Both the position numbers and the translations under genes were made by a program. The notes beneath the pieces were generated by a model. The model did no database searches and was not told where the DNA came from. It saw nothing but the letters and a program-made list of their open reading frames with translations. From positions 1 to 21,904 of the forward strand of contig JBBQNJ010000081.1 in assembly GCA_038329845.1 (NCBI GenBank): a DNA stretch of 21,904 bases, written 5' to 3'. Positions 8,453 through 15,563 of the stretch are shown piece after piece (position 1 is the first letter of the stretch; each line of letters starts with the position of its first letter). The DNA is from JBBQNJ01 sp038329845 (GTDB lineage Bacteria; Planctomycetota; Phycisphaerae; Tepidisphaerales; Tepidisphaeraceae).

Positions 8453-8910
8453 CTGCATTTTCTCCTGGCCCGTTCGCCCGGGGCGAGTTATCGGCACCGT
8501 TCCGCGGCAAACGTGCCGGTTACACCTGGGCGATCCGATTGTCCTTTGCGATCTCGTGCCAGCGGCCGGCGAGGCGCTGCTGACACCCTGTATATCGACC
8601 GACCGCCCGAAGCCTTTAGACCGCATGCGCAGGATTTGCCGCGAGGGCCGGATAGAGGTGGGAATGCCGAACTTACCGGACGCGGGTGATCGGCGGCCGG
8701 CGCGCCCTGGTCCGGGGGGGATAATCGCCGGCGTCGTCGCTCGTCAGGGGATCAGCGTTCGCAGCTTTTCTTGCCAGCACGGGTTCGGGCGGGCGAGGCG
8801 ATTTTTCGGACTTTCCACCATTTGCCTCATGGCAGCACCGTACTCACGATGCTCGGTCGGTCGGCCGGTCTTTCGCAGGGAATCGGCCGGAACGCCGGGG
8901 GGGGGGGATG
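8453..8910. other. Intergenic region upstream of the HTH-receiver gene
   Basis: The 458-bp gap between the FHA gene stop (8911) and the regulator start holds no gene I can support. It contains an imperfect hairpin in the regulator leader (CGGCAC at 8492-8497 with GTGCCG at 8513-8518, extended by GTT/AAC). An 11-G homopolymer lies at 8897-8907. A short minus-strand open end at 8744-8829 is a frame extension of a shadow. Confidence 0.4.
8897..8907. repeat. 11-nt G homopolymer next to the FHA gene stop
   Basis: Eleven consecutive G (plus strand) lie 3 bp beyond the stop codon of the minus-strand FHA gene. Length uncertainty here would not alter the FHA protein. Confidence 0.85.
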
Positions 8911-9519
8911 TCAAGAGGAGGGTGGGCAAAATCCGCTGGGCGGATCGACGAAGTCGAATGGGTCTTCGTCGCCGCGGGGGACGGGCCGGGGAGCCGGGGC
9001 GGGGCGCACGATGGTGAACTGTCCGAGTCTGCGATCGCTGGATCGCGGCGTCACGGCGGCGCCGACCTGGGTGATCCCCGGCGTCGGCAGGGGACGCCGC
9101 AGTCCAACCGGCGCCGAGGCGATGAGGGTGTCCTTGCAGGAAAGATTGATCCGGGCGGCGAGGATCGCGTCGGCGGCGTCGGCGGGGCGGGTCGGGGTCA
9201 AGTCCGGCTCGAAGGCCTCGGGCGCTCCATCGTAAAAATCGAGTCGAAGATGACCCAGATGAATCGCCATCCCGCCGTGCAGGATCACGCCATGACGCGA
9301 CGTTTCGGTGCGCGAGCCGACGAGGGTTCCGTTGCGGCTGCCGAGGTCGCGGACCACCCAGCGGCCATCGCCCAACCGCTCGATACGGCAGTGCGCGCGG
9401 CTGAGGCGCGGATCGCACAGGGTCAGATCGCATTCGATCGCCCGTCCGATAAGGCAAGCGCCGTCGAGGCGGTGGGTTCCGATCAGTTTGCCTTCACGAT
9501 GAATCGCCAGGTACGCCAT
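8911..9519 (-). CDS. FHA-domain protein
   Basis: The product is 202 residues. The N-terminal forkhead-associated domain (about 1-95) has the phosphothreonine-binding landmarks: Gly25-Arg26 (LIGRA), the LSRAHCRI motif with Ser40 and His43, and DLGSRNGT (58-65) with Asn63. The remainder (about 100-202) is Pro/Ala/Arg-rich, probably disordered, and ends near DEDPFDFVDPP; no second domain is visible. FHA domains dock phospho-Thr partners of Ser/Thr kinases, which are abundant in planctomycetes, but no kinase or phosphatase is encoded here, so the partner is unknown. The ATG at 9517-9519 gives an N-terminus directly at the first beta strand (MAYLAIHREG). A GGAG lies about 11 nt upstream. Confidence 0.85.
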   Translation of the reverse strand: MAYLAIHREGKLIGTHRLDGACLIGRAIECDLTLCDPRLSRAHCRIERLGDGRWVVRDLGSRNGTLVGSRTETSRHGVILHGGMAIHLGHLRLDFYDGAPEAFEPDLTPTRPADAADAILAARINLSCKDTLIASAPVGLRRPLPTPGITQVGAAVTPRSSDRRLGQFTIVRPAPAPRPVPRGDEDPFDFVDPPSGFCPPSS

Positions 9520-9629
9520 GATCGCTTTTGCTCCGCCCTGGCCCGCGTAACAAACGGCGGCGGGGCTATCGATCTACATCGGTCCAGCGGCGTCCCGGCT
9601 TGGGCGGGCTCTCGGAAGGCCGGCGACGA

Positions 9630-10067
9630 TCAGAATATTCCGCCCGGGATCCGCTCATCGTGGCGGGGAGCATCGACGAACTCGTGGTTGTAGCGCAGAT
9701 CGTCGGCGGTGAGGGGCTGGTCGCCTGCAATCTCCCGCTTCTCGCGCACGCCGATGGCGCTGCGGGCGAATCCGGGAACGTGTTCGCGCAGGCATCGCCA
9801 GATGAAATAAGCCTGCTTGCGGGTGACGACCTGGGCGAGCATCAGGTCCTCCTGGCGGGTTCCGTCCAGGCGATGCACGCGGGTGCAGTTGACGCTGAGC
9901 TCTCCGGGACCCAGGCAACTGGAATTGAAGTAGGTGTTTTCGGGGATGTCGGGATATTGGTAGGCCGGACGGCACCGGCCAAGCGGTATTCGTATCGGCG
10001 GGATGCTGATTGTGAGAAGTTGCTTGCATTCGGCCTCCCGTCGGCCGCATAATTGGAGTGCCGCCAC
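9630..10067 (-). pseudogene. Fragment of an FAD-dependent oxidoreductase (FAD_oxidored type)
   Basis: The 145-codon frame contains phrases typical of the middle-to-late part of FAD_oxidored-family enzymes: GPGELSVNCTRVHRLDGT, then EDLMLAQVVTRKQAYF, then CLREHVPGF, GVREKREIAGDQPLTADD. Similarity begins near residue 37 (about 9956) and fades after FVDA. Full-length relatives are about 400-600 residues with an N-terminal GxGxxG nucleotide-binding motif; no such motif is present here or upstream in any frame. Both ends are therefore missing, so I call it a relic. The frame ends at a TGA just after GGIF. It precedes the FHA gene on the same strand. Confidence 0.6.
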
Positions 10068-10249
10068 CGGTGAAGGAGGCTTGGATTGGCCGGCGCCGGA
10101 TCGATGACGGCATCCGTTCCTGCCTTCAGAGGATCCTCGCCCTCCGATGCAATTCCTCCGACCGCGATGGTCGGCGATGGTGCCAGCGCAATGGGTTCGC
10201 AGGTTGCGCGCCCGCGCGTGTCGCCATCAATTCTTCCGCGAGGTGTCCT

Positions 10250-10690
10250 ATGTCCTGCGTCTCGTGTTTCATGCGTGCGGCCATGGTCCTGTGCGCGTTT
10301 ACGGCCGTTGGATGCGCCACCGGACCGAAATACCCGGAACTCAAGAGCCAGTTCCCGCCGATTGAATCGGGGCAAGGTCGGATTGTGCTATATCGCGTGG
10401 CTTCGCCGGTCGGGGCGGCCGTGCAACCGGAGGTCAAGGTGAACGCCGTGGTCGTCGGGCACGCCACCCCAGCGGAGTTTATCCGCATCGAGCGCCCGAC
10501 TGGTAGCTACGAAATCTCCTGCTCCACCGAGGCCAACAACTCGGCGACCGTGCGGCTGGCCCCCGGGCAGACCGCATATGTCAACCTGAGAATCCAAATG
10601 GGATTCTTGGTCGGGCACGTCCAGCCCATCATCGAAGATGAAGCGACGGCCATGAAAACATTAGGCGATTGCATCGAACAGAAGAAATGA
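10250..10690 (+). CDS. DUF2846-like lipoprotein
   Basis: The product is 146 residues. It has a short signal peptide (MRAAMVLCAFTAVGC region) with a lipobox-like AVGC, so it is probably a lipid-anchored envelope protein. The mature part resembles DUF2846 proteins: GRIVLYRVASPVGAAVQPEV, then VVVGHATPAEFIRIERPTG, then a C-terminal APGQTAYVNLRIQMGFLVGH and VDEA-like IIEDEATAMKTL block. This domain has no established biochemical role. I chose the ATG at 10250, preceded by GAGGTG about 6 nt upstream; an ATG at 10271 is possible. The 64 upstream in-frame codons look non-coding. The next lipoprotein gene follows after 83 bp on the same strand with a similar GAGGTGTC site. Confidence 0.75.
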   Translation: MSCVSCFMRAAMVLCAFTAVGCATGPKYPELKSQFPPIESGQGRIVLYRVASPVGAAVQPEVKVNAVVVGHATPAEFIRIERPTGSYEISCSTEANNSATVRLAPGQTAYVNLRIQMGFLVGHVQPIIEDEATAMKTLGDCIEQKK

Positions 10691-10691
10691 C

Positions 10692-10732
10692 CGTTGCGTC
10701 GAAAACCGGCAACGTGCGGCGATCGGCGCCGC
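10692..10732 (+). other. Two small hairpins between lipoprotein genes
   Basis: CGTTGC (10692-10697) pairs with GCAACG (10709-10714), and GCGGCG (10716-10721) pairs with CGCCGC (10727-10732). There is no T-run, so this is not a standard terminator. They could stabilise the transcript between the two lipoprotein genes. Confidence 0.3.
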
Positions 10733-10773
10733 AGGTTGCCTTTCACACCCGGCAAATCCCCATGAGGTGTCGC

Positions 10774-11214
10774 ATGAAATCGTTGAGCGTCCTCGTCGTC
10801 GCCACCGCCGTCGCTATCTTCAGCATCGGTTGCTCCCCGCAGCCCATCCTCACCGGCGGTGCCCAGCCGGGGGTGAACGTGGCGAATTTCAAGACCATCT
10901 ATGTCGTCACCGAAAACGGGGACGCCACCAAGGCTGTGGTCAAGGACTTGAACCGTCGCGGCGTGAAAACGACCGTCGGTGACGAACCGAAGCTCGCCCC
11001 GGACGCCGATTGCATGGCGTTCGTGGACACGGTGTGGGTCTGGGACATGTCCCCTTACTTGCATGATTTGAGAATCCAGTTTGTGAACCTCAAGACGAGA
11101 ATGCCGATGGCCGAAGGCCACTCCCAACGGTACACCTTCGGTCGCGCCTCGACCGAAGAGATGGTCAAGGAGGTCCTGGACAAGATTTACGGCGTGAGCA
11201 CCCCGGCGAAATGA
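10774..11214 (+). CDS. Putative lipoprotein of unknown family
   Basis: The product is 146 residues, the same length as the preceding lipoprotein but unrelated in sequence. The signal peptide (MKSLSVLVVATAVAIFSIGC) ends in a good lipobox SIGC. The mature region has an alpha/beta pattern: VANFKTIYVVTENGDATKAV, then LNRRGVKTTVGDEP, then DADCMAFVDTVWVWDMSPYL, then LRIQFVNLKT, and a terminal amphipathic helix TEEMVKEVLDKIYG. This layout is reminiscent of small lipoproteins with a conserved W-x-WD segment, but I know no named function. The start at 10774 is supported by GAGGTG 4-9 nt upstream; an ATG at 10762 is an alternative. Confidence 0.7.
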   Translation: MKSLSVLVVATAVAIFSIGCSPQPILTGGAQPGVNVANFKTIYVVTENGDATKAVVKDLNRRGVKTTVGDEPKLAPDADCMAFVDTVWVWDMSPYLHDLRIQFVNLKTRMPMAEGHSQRYTFGRASTEEMVKEVLDKIYGVSTPAK

Positions 11215-11661
11215 TCCCCGGGGATGGCATGGCAAAGAAGTCGGGAGTCTTTGCGCCGATGGCGATGATTATACCGCTCGCCGGCCATATTGAGACAATT
11301 CGCTCGGAGGAGTACACGGGATACCCATGCAGGTTCCCAGTGAGTGAGTGTGGGTGTCTCGCTGAAGGCCGAAATACAAAAGAATTCTCTCGCCACGGCG
11401 CAACGACGCAACGTTAGACAAAGGGTAGGTTTTTTCTGTATTTCGTTGCGTCGTTGCGTCGTTGCGAGAGAATTTTCTTTTCGCGCCTTCTCCGCCGCGC
11501 GAGTCAGATTTTCACCGAACCGCAGTCGGATTTCTGCCGCTCGCTCCGAGTCATTGTGAAGGTCTCGCCAAAGGGCTCGAGCGCCATAATGACTCCCGAC
11601 CCTCCCGACCCCTCAGTTGACGCGATGGATTGCATCGATGAGCGGATTCTTATGGAGCGAC
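11215..11661. other. 447-bp intergenic region with large inverted repeat
   Basis: I see no credible gene between the second lipoprotein and the frameshifted one. The main content is the 35-bp inverted repeat at 11379-11478. The short open frames through the repeat arms are by-products of the (GCAACGAC)-type repetition. Confidence 0.5.
11379..11478. repeat. Large imperfect inverted repeat (35-bp arms, 30-bp loop)
   Basis: Arm 11379-11413 matches the reverse complement of arm 11444-11478 at 31 of 35 positions by eye. Outer parts read AATTCTCTCGC; inner parts are GCAACGACGCAACG. The right arm contains near-tandem CGTTGCGT units. The 30-nt interior has a T-tract (11430-11435). It could fold into a long cruciform or RNA hairpin and looks like a dispersed REP/MITE-type element, which copy number in a genome would test. 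Confidence 0.75.
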
Positions 11662-12445
11662 ATGGCGCGGAACACACTGTCGAGCGTGCTGGGAGCGATC
11701 GTGCTAAGCGTAATTGCCGGATGTGCGCCACCCGGTGTGATGGTGCGGCCACGGTTATCAGAGCCGCGAACCTCTGACCAGCGCCACATCGTGTTTCTGA
11801 TCTCCAGCCAGGGATCGCAGCCAGAGTTTCCCGGCGGCTCTCAGTTCGTGGACTACGTTCTTATCAACTATGACGGCCAGGCTGACTTCCGTCCCAAGGC
11901 GATGGAAAGCACGGGGATCGATCCGCCCTCGGAAGAAGTGCTTGACCAGATCGCTGTTGATATCTGCGATGCGATCGGCTACGCGGAAAATGGCGACAGG
12001 GAACGCGATGTGGGCGTCTGGGCATTTTCGCTCGGAGCTGATTCCATGTTCGAAATCATCCAGGCGGATGGAGAGATGGCATCCGGGCAGCACCGGGCGC
12101 ATTCATCAACTCCTGATAGACCCGATGATCCTGGATGATCCTTTTGGCAGGTTCCTCATGAAGTGCCACGCAGCCCTGGGTCTGCCCATCGCGAAGTTCC
12201 TGGACAACGTTGCTGGGTACATCAGGGCGCATCGTGATCTCTGGCTGAATCTCTCCGGCGGCACAGTCATTAACATTGACCTGAGCCTCAATTTCATCAA
12301 TGCCGATCGCCACTATCCCTGGTCCGGCCGAACGCGCGTGCAAAGGGAAACGCTGGATCGGGTCGATGAGCGACTGCTGCGTGAGCTTGTGGCGCTCGAT
12401 GCGTGGGACAAGCGCCAGTTGACTTCATGGGGACTGAAAAGGTGA
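11662..12445 (+). pseudogene. Frameshifted hydrolase-like lipoprotein gene
   Basis: The first part (from ATG 11662, ending at TGA 12136-12138) has a signal peptide with lipobox VIAGC. It then has alpha/beta-hydrolase-like strands: HIVFLISSQGSQ, YVLINYDGQAD, and VGVWAFSLGADSM with a nucleophile-elbow-like Ser123. Coding character then passes to the +1 frame around 12063-12098, where RIHQLLIDPMILDDPFG looks like the next strand and loop. That frame continues to TGA 12443-12445 through AALGLPIAKFLDNVAGYI, INIDLSLNFINADRHYPW and a terminal helix. Together they would give about 260 residues. One extra base or a two-base loss explains the break; a sequencing error is equally possible. The hydrolase assignment is structural inference only. 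Confidence 0.6.
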
Positions 12446-12464
12446 CATCCACCGGGATGTCACC
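12441..12464. repeat. Perfect 10-bp palindrome GGTGACATCC/GGATGTCACC
   Basis: GGTGACATCC (12441-12450) and GGATGTCACC (12455-12464) are exact reverse complements around ACCG. The palindrome overlaps the stop codon of the frameshifted gene and is followed by TGTTTCCC. It shares the GGATGTCACC core with the tandem repeats at 20,724-20,784. Confidence 0.8.
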
Positions 12465-12473
12465 TGTTTCCCG

Positions 12474-12575
12474 CACACTCTTGTCATTAGCGGCCTGCTC
12501 GCCCTCGCCGCCTGCGACAAGAGCGTCCACGAAGTCCGCCTCCCCCCGCCGACCCCGCTCGATTCGGTGCGATAG
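12474..12575 (+). pseudogene. Headless small lipoprotein remnant
   Basis: The frame ending at TAG 12573-12575 reads TLVISGLLALAACDKSVHEV and then RLPPPTPLDSVR, a textbook lipoprotein signal with lipobox LAAC (Cys codon 12513-12515) and a short mature part. It has no start codon: the frame runs back only to a stop at 12435 through the palindrome, with no ATG, GTG or TTG. The N-terminal Met-Lys part appears to have been replaced by the palindrome-bearing sequence. Confidence 0.5.
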
Positions 12576-12682
12576 CGCCGGTCGATGTTCCCTCATGGAA
12601 AACTGATTCGCCCAGCCCCCCGGCCCCCGGCTACGGCGATCTTCCCCGTGACCTTTGTCCGCCAGTCGCTATCATCGCTCTT

Positions 12683-13591
12683 ATGTCAGGGATCCCCGAA
12701 ATCGAGTCGATCGCCATCCAGCGAAAACCGTTCGACAACGCCATGCGCGATGTGATGGACTCCAGCGCCCGCTGGGAAGTTAAGGTCCACGATCATGGCC
12801 TCGTGGCCTTGGTGGACGTGATGCCGCGGTTAGCGCCGGCGGGCAAGACCGCCGATTACGCGATCGTGCAGGCCGCCCGGGTCAGCTACGGCGAGGGAAC
12901 TAAACAGGTCAACGAGGATCGCGGACTGATCCGCTATCTCGCCCGCCATCGGCATACCACCCCGTTTGAGATGGTCGAGTTCAAGTTCCACCACGTCATG
13001 CCGATCTTCGTGGCCCGGCAGTGGATTCGCCATCGCACCGCGAATGTCAACGAGTACTCGGGCCGCTATTCGGTGGTCCCTGACCGGTTCTATCGACCGG
13101 AGATCGAGAACATCCGCCGTCAAAGCGCCGCCAATCGCCAAGGTGGCGCCGAGCCGATGGACGAAGTGACGGCGAAGGAATTCCTCGACCACCTCGAAAG
13201 CATCGAGCAGCAATATCAGCGTTACGAGCAGTTCATGGCCAAGGGCCTCGCCCGCGAGCTGGCCCGGATCGCCCTGCCGGTGAGCGTGTACACCGAATGG
13301 TATTGGAAGATCGACCTGCACAACCTGTTTCACTTCCTGTCGCTGCGGATGGATCCGCACGCGCAGCAGGAAATCCGCGACTACGCCAACGCGATGTTTG
13401 CCCTGATCCGCCCGATCGTTCCGATCGCCGCCGAGGCGTTCATGGATTACAACTTCGGCGCGGTGCATTTGTCGCGGCTGGAGGTCCAGGCCCTGCGGAC
13501 CGGCGCCCCCTTGGCCAGCGCCAACAAGCGTGAACATGCCGAATGGGAGGAGAAAAAGCGCCTGCTTCGCCCCCCCGCGGCCCCAGGTTGA
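12683..13591 (+). CDS. thyX: Flavin-dependent thymidylate synthase ThyX
   Basis: ThyX methylates dUMP to dTMP using methylenetetrahydrofolate, FAD and NADPH, replacing ThyA. The 302-residue product carries the diagnostic RHRx7S motif at residues 116-126 (RHRTANVNEYS), preceded by HHVMPIFVARQW and followed by GRYS. Other conserved pieces are RYLARHRHTTPFEMVEFKFH (84-103), the LPVSVYTEWYWKIDLHNLFH segment and LRMDPHAQQEIRDYA. Length is somewhat above the usual 220-300 because of an N-terminal lead and a short linker. The ATG at 12683 has no Shine-Dalgarno; TATCAT at 12670-12675 lies close enough to be a -10 element for a nearly leaderless transcript, but no -35 fits well. The LOG gene follows on the same strand after 63 bp. 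Confidence 0.95.
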   Translation: MSGIPEIESIAIQRKPFDNAMRDVMDSSARWEVKVHDHGLVALVDVMPRLAPAGKTADYAIVQAARVSYGEGTKQVNEDRGLIRYLARHRHTTPFEMVEFKFHHVMPIFVARQWIRHRTANVNEYSGRYSVVPDRFYRPEIENIRRQSAANRQGGAEPMDEVTAKEFLDHLESIEQQYQRYEQFMAKGLARELARIALPVSVYTEWYWKIDLHNLFHFLSLRMDPHAQQEIRDYANAMFALIRPIVPIAAEAFMDYNFGAVHLSRLEVQALRTGAPLASANKREHAEWEEKKRLLRPPAAPG

Positions 13592-13654
13592 ACAGCCAGC
13601 TATTTCTCCCGCGCCGCGACGTTTCTAACTTTCCCCTCACCGGTAGCCGCTCCG

Positions 13655-14464
13655 ATGCCCATCGAATTTGACGATCGAGACAGTTGGCGAATCTTCCGCA
13701 TCATGGCCGAGTTCGTCGAAGGCTTCGAGGTCATGGCCAACGTCGGCAATGCGGTTTCCGTGTTCGGCTCGGCACGCACCCAGCCGCGGGATCCGTTCTT
13801 CCTCGCCGCCGAGAAGACCGGTCGTCTCCTGGCCGAGGCCGGCTTCGCGGTCATCACCGGCGGCGGGCCGGGGATCATGGAGGCCGCGAACAAGGGTGCC
13901 TTCGAAGCCGGCGGCGGCAGCATCGGGTTGAACATTACCCTGCCGCAGGAGCAGGAAGCGAATCGGTACCAGACCATCAGCGTCGATTTTCACTACTTTT
14001 ACGCCCGGAAAGTAATGTTCGTGAAGTACGCCTCGGCGTTCATCTGCTTTCCCGGCGGATTCGGAACGCTCGACGAATTTTTCGAGACGCTCACGCTGAT
14101 CCAGACCCTGAAGGTCGAGCCTTTTCCCGTGATTCTTTACGGAAAAGAGTTCTGGCAAGGCCTGGTCGAATGGATGCGCGGCCAACTGCACAAGCGGTAC
14201 ATCGACGCCGAGGATCTGGACATTTTTCGCATCGTCGAGACCCCAGAAGAGGCGGTGCGACTGGTCCGCGAAGGGGTCAAGACCCATTGGTGGACACCGC
14301 AGGATGATGCGCTAAACGCCCAGGCGGGCAACGGTGCCAATCGGGCCCGCAACCCCTTGTTCGGACGCCAGGCCGCCGATACCGGCGAAGGCACTCGCTA
14401 TGGCCGCCGTGCCAAGCGCCCCGACAAGGCCCATGTCGAATCGAAGAATAAGCCGGCGCAATGA
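13655..14464 (+). CDS. LOG-family nucleotide phosphoribohydrolase (TIGR00730 type)
   Basis: The product is a 269-residue Rossmann-fold protein of the LOG/lysine-decarboxylase-like family. Characterised members hydrolyse nucleoside 5'-monophosphates (AMP or cytokinin ribotides) to free base and ribose 5-phosphate. Seen here: VSVFGSART (34-42), GGGPGIMEAANKGA (69-82), the FYARKVMFV block with Arg118/Lys119, and PGGFGTLDE (133-141), the family's PGGxGTxxE active site. The N-terminal MAEFVEGFEVM segment is shared with the longer TIGR00730 group. The last ~45 residues are Arg/Lys/Asn-rich and probably disordered. The ATG at 13655 has no strong ribosome site. It follows thyX by 63 bp and may be co-transcribed. 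The exact substrate is unknown. Confidence 0.88.
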   Translation: MPIEFDDRDSWRIFRIMAEFVEGFEVMANVGNAVSVFGSARTQPRDPFFLAAEKTGRLLAEAGFAVITGGGPGIMEAANKGAFEAGGGSIGLNITLPQEQEANRYQTISVDFHYFYARKVMFVKYASAFICFPGGFGTLDEFFETLTLIQTLKVEPFPVILYGKEFWQGLVEWMRGQLHKRYIDAEDLDIFRIVETPEEAVRLVREGVKTHWWTPQDDALNAQAGNGANRARNPLFGRQAADTGEGTRYGRRAKRPDKAHVESKNKPAQ

Positions 14465-14708
14465 GCGCCGCGCGCCCGGGTTCAACGCCGCATGACGCCT
14501 GAACCTTCCGAACTGGAGCGTGGATTTATCCGGAAAATCGCCGTCCGATCGGCCTTGGCGATTACACAACCCAATTTGAAATCTGAAATGTCAGATCTGG
14601 CGACAAGCGGACGTCCTGGTGCATTGTCACCCTTGCGTTTTCGGGTAAATCCTAGGGCATTACCCTAAAACCATTGTGTGACAAAGCACCAGGGCCCTCG
14701 TCAGCGAA
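14465..14708. other. Hairpin-rich intergenic region between convergent genes
   Basis: This 244-bp gap between the LOG gene (+) and the Trp-Thr repeat gene (-) has no open frame of note but several separate inverted repeats: 14479-14484/14500-14505 (GGTTCA/TGAACC), 14536-14542/14557-14563 (AATCGCC/GGCGATT), 14581-14586/14591-14596 (ATCTGA/TCAGAT) and the large nested one at 14615-14693. The first could aid termination of the LOG transcript. Confidence 0.6.
14615..14693. repeat. Nested inverted repeat with switchable inner stems
   Basis: Outer arms CCTGGTGCATTGTCAC (14615-14630) and GTGACAAAGCACCAGG (14678-14693) pair with one mismatch in 16. Inside, GGGTAA (14643-14648) pairs with TTACCC (14660-14665). 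Alternatively AGGG (14654-14657) pairs with CCCT (14663-14666), which excludes the first. The 79-bp unit ends 15 bp past the stop of the Trp-Thr repeat gene. It could be a bidirectional terminator without T-tail, a structured RNA, a MITE-like repeat or a protein-binding site. Confidence 0.7.
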
Positions 14709-15467
14709 TCAGCGCGTCTTCGCGCCGTTCAACCCTGCTTTTTCCACCGCGGCATGGTACGAGCCGAAATGCAGCACCGCCGCCCGAAGCAGCCCGGAAT
14801 CCTGCTGGCGAAGGACGCGATTTTTGATCCCCCGATGACGCCGCGCGAAAGCTTGTAACGCGGTTAACACCCCCGCCGACGTCCAGTCCCGTCGTTGCCG
14901 CACCACGTCCGGGTTGATCCGCGCCGCCCGCAACGCCTGGTCGAACGATCCAAAATGCCGGCCCGCCGCTCGATAAAGTCCGGGAATATCGTCCTGGATG
15001 CTCTTAGAGTTCACGGGTTGGCCGCCGTTGCGCCGTTGCCGCAATGTCAAAACCACCTGCTCTCGCGTCCAGCGCCGGTAGCGGGCCAGACGATCCGGAT
15101 CGAACCCGGCCGCCGACAACGCCTCGGGCCAATGCCCGAAGCAGTGCGGATGGACCGCCGCCATCGCCGCAAGGCCCAGCTCATCGCGCCGCTTGGATAC
15201 GGCCCGCCAGCTCAGGTCCAGCCCCTCCCGACGAGCCGCCTTAAGCACTTTCACAATTCGCTGGCGGGTCCAGTATGGCTTTTTCCGTATCTCTTCGTAA
15301 TCCAAACCCGCCATCAAGATGGCCCGTCGATAAGATTTGAAGTGATAATTGCAGGCCGAAACCAGCGCCTGATTCTGCCGGCACATCGAGTTGTGCGCCA
15401 GTTCGCACCCTTCTCGATGCAGCCGACGAAGCATCCGGATGATCTGATCACGCGTCCAACGATTCAT
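14709..15467 (-). CDS. Protein of four tandem Trp-Thr (HNH-repeat-like) helical repeats
   Basis: The whole 252-residue product is four repeats, each opening with W-T: Trp4, Trp66, Trp133 and Trp195 (spacing 62, 67, 62). The shared pattern is WTRxxIVxxLxxxxREG, a variable middle, then AAxxHFGSYxxALxxAGL. Examples are HFKSYRRAILMAGL, CFGHWPEALSAAGF, HFGSFDQALRAARI and HFGSYHAAVEKAGL. This resembles the repeat found beside homing/HNH endonuclease domains, and multi-repeat proteins with NSKSIQ-type loops occur in diverse bacteria. No nuclease or other catalytic domain is present. Many Arg/Lys residues suggest nucleic-acid binding; that is inference. The start (15465-15467) is well supported by AGAGGTG 8 nt upstream. 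The gene lies 96 bp downstream of rimO on the same strand. Confidence 0.7.
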   Translation of the reverse strand: MNRWTRDQIIRMLRRLHREGCELAHNSMCRQNQALVSACNYHFKSYRRAILMAGLDYEEIRKKPYWTRQRIVKVLKAARREGLDLSWRAVSKRRDELGLAAMAAVHPHCFGHWPEALSAAGFDPDRLARYRRWTREQVVLTLRQRRNGGQPVNSKSIQDDIPGLYRAAGRHFGSFDQALRAARINPDVVRQRRDWTSAGVLTALQAFARRHRGIKNRVLRQQDSGLLRAAVLHFGSYHAAVEKAGLNGAKTR

Positions 15468-15563
15468 CGAGCCAACACCTCTTGCGGTCGCGGATATAGA
15501 TTGGTGTTTATCCGCTTGAATGCAACCCCTGAGCGCATTGCCACACCCCGCGCCGCTATCAGG

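Noticed and set aside
7929..9017. 362-codon plus-strand frame opposite the regulator and FHA genes
   Set aside because: Ser/Arg/Pro-rich, with no recognisable motif, and both minus-strand genes have diagnostic residues.
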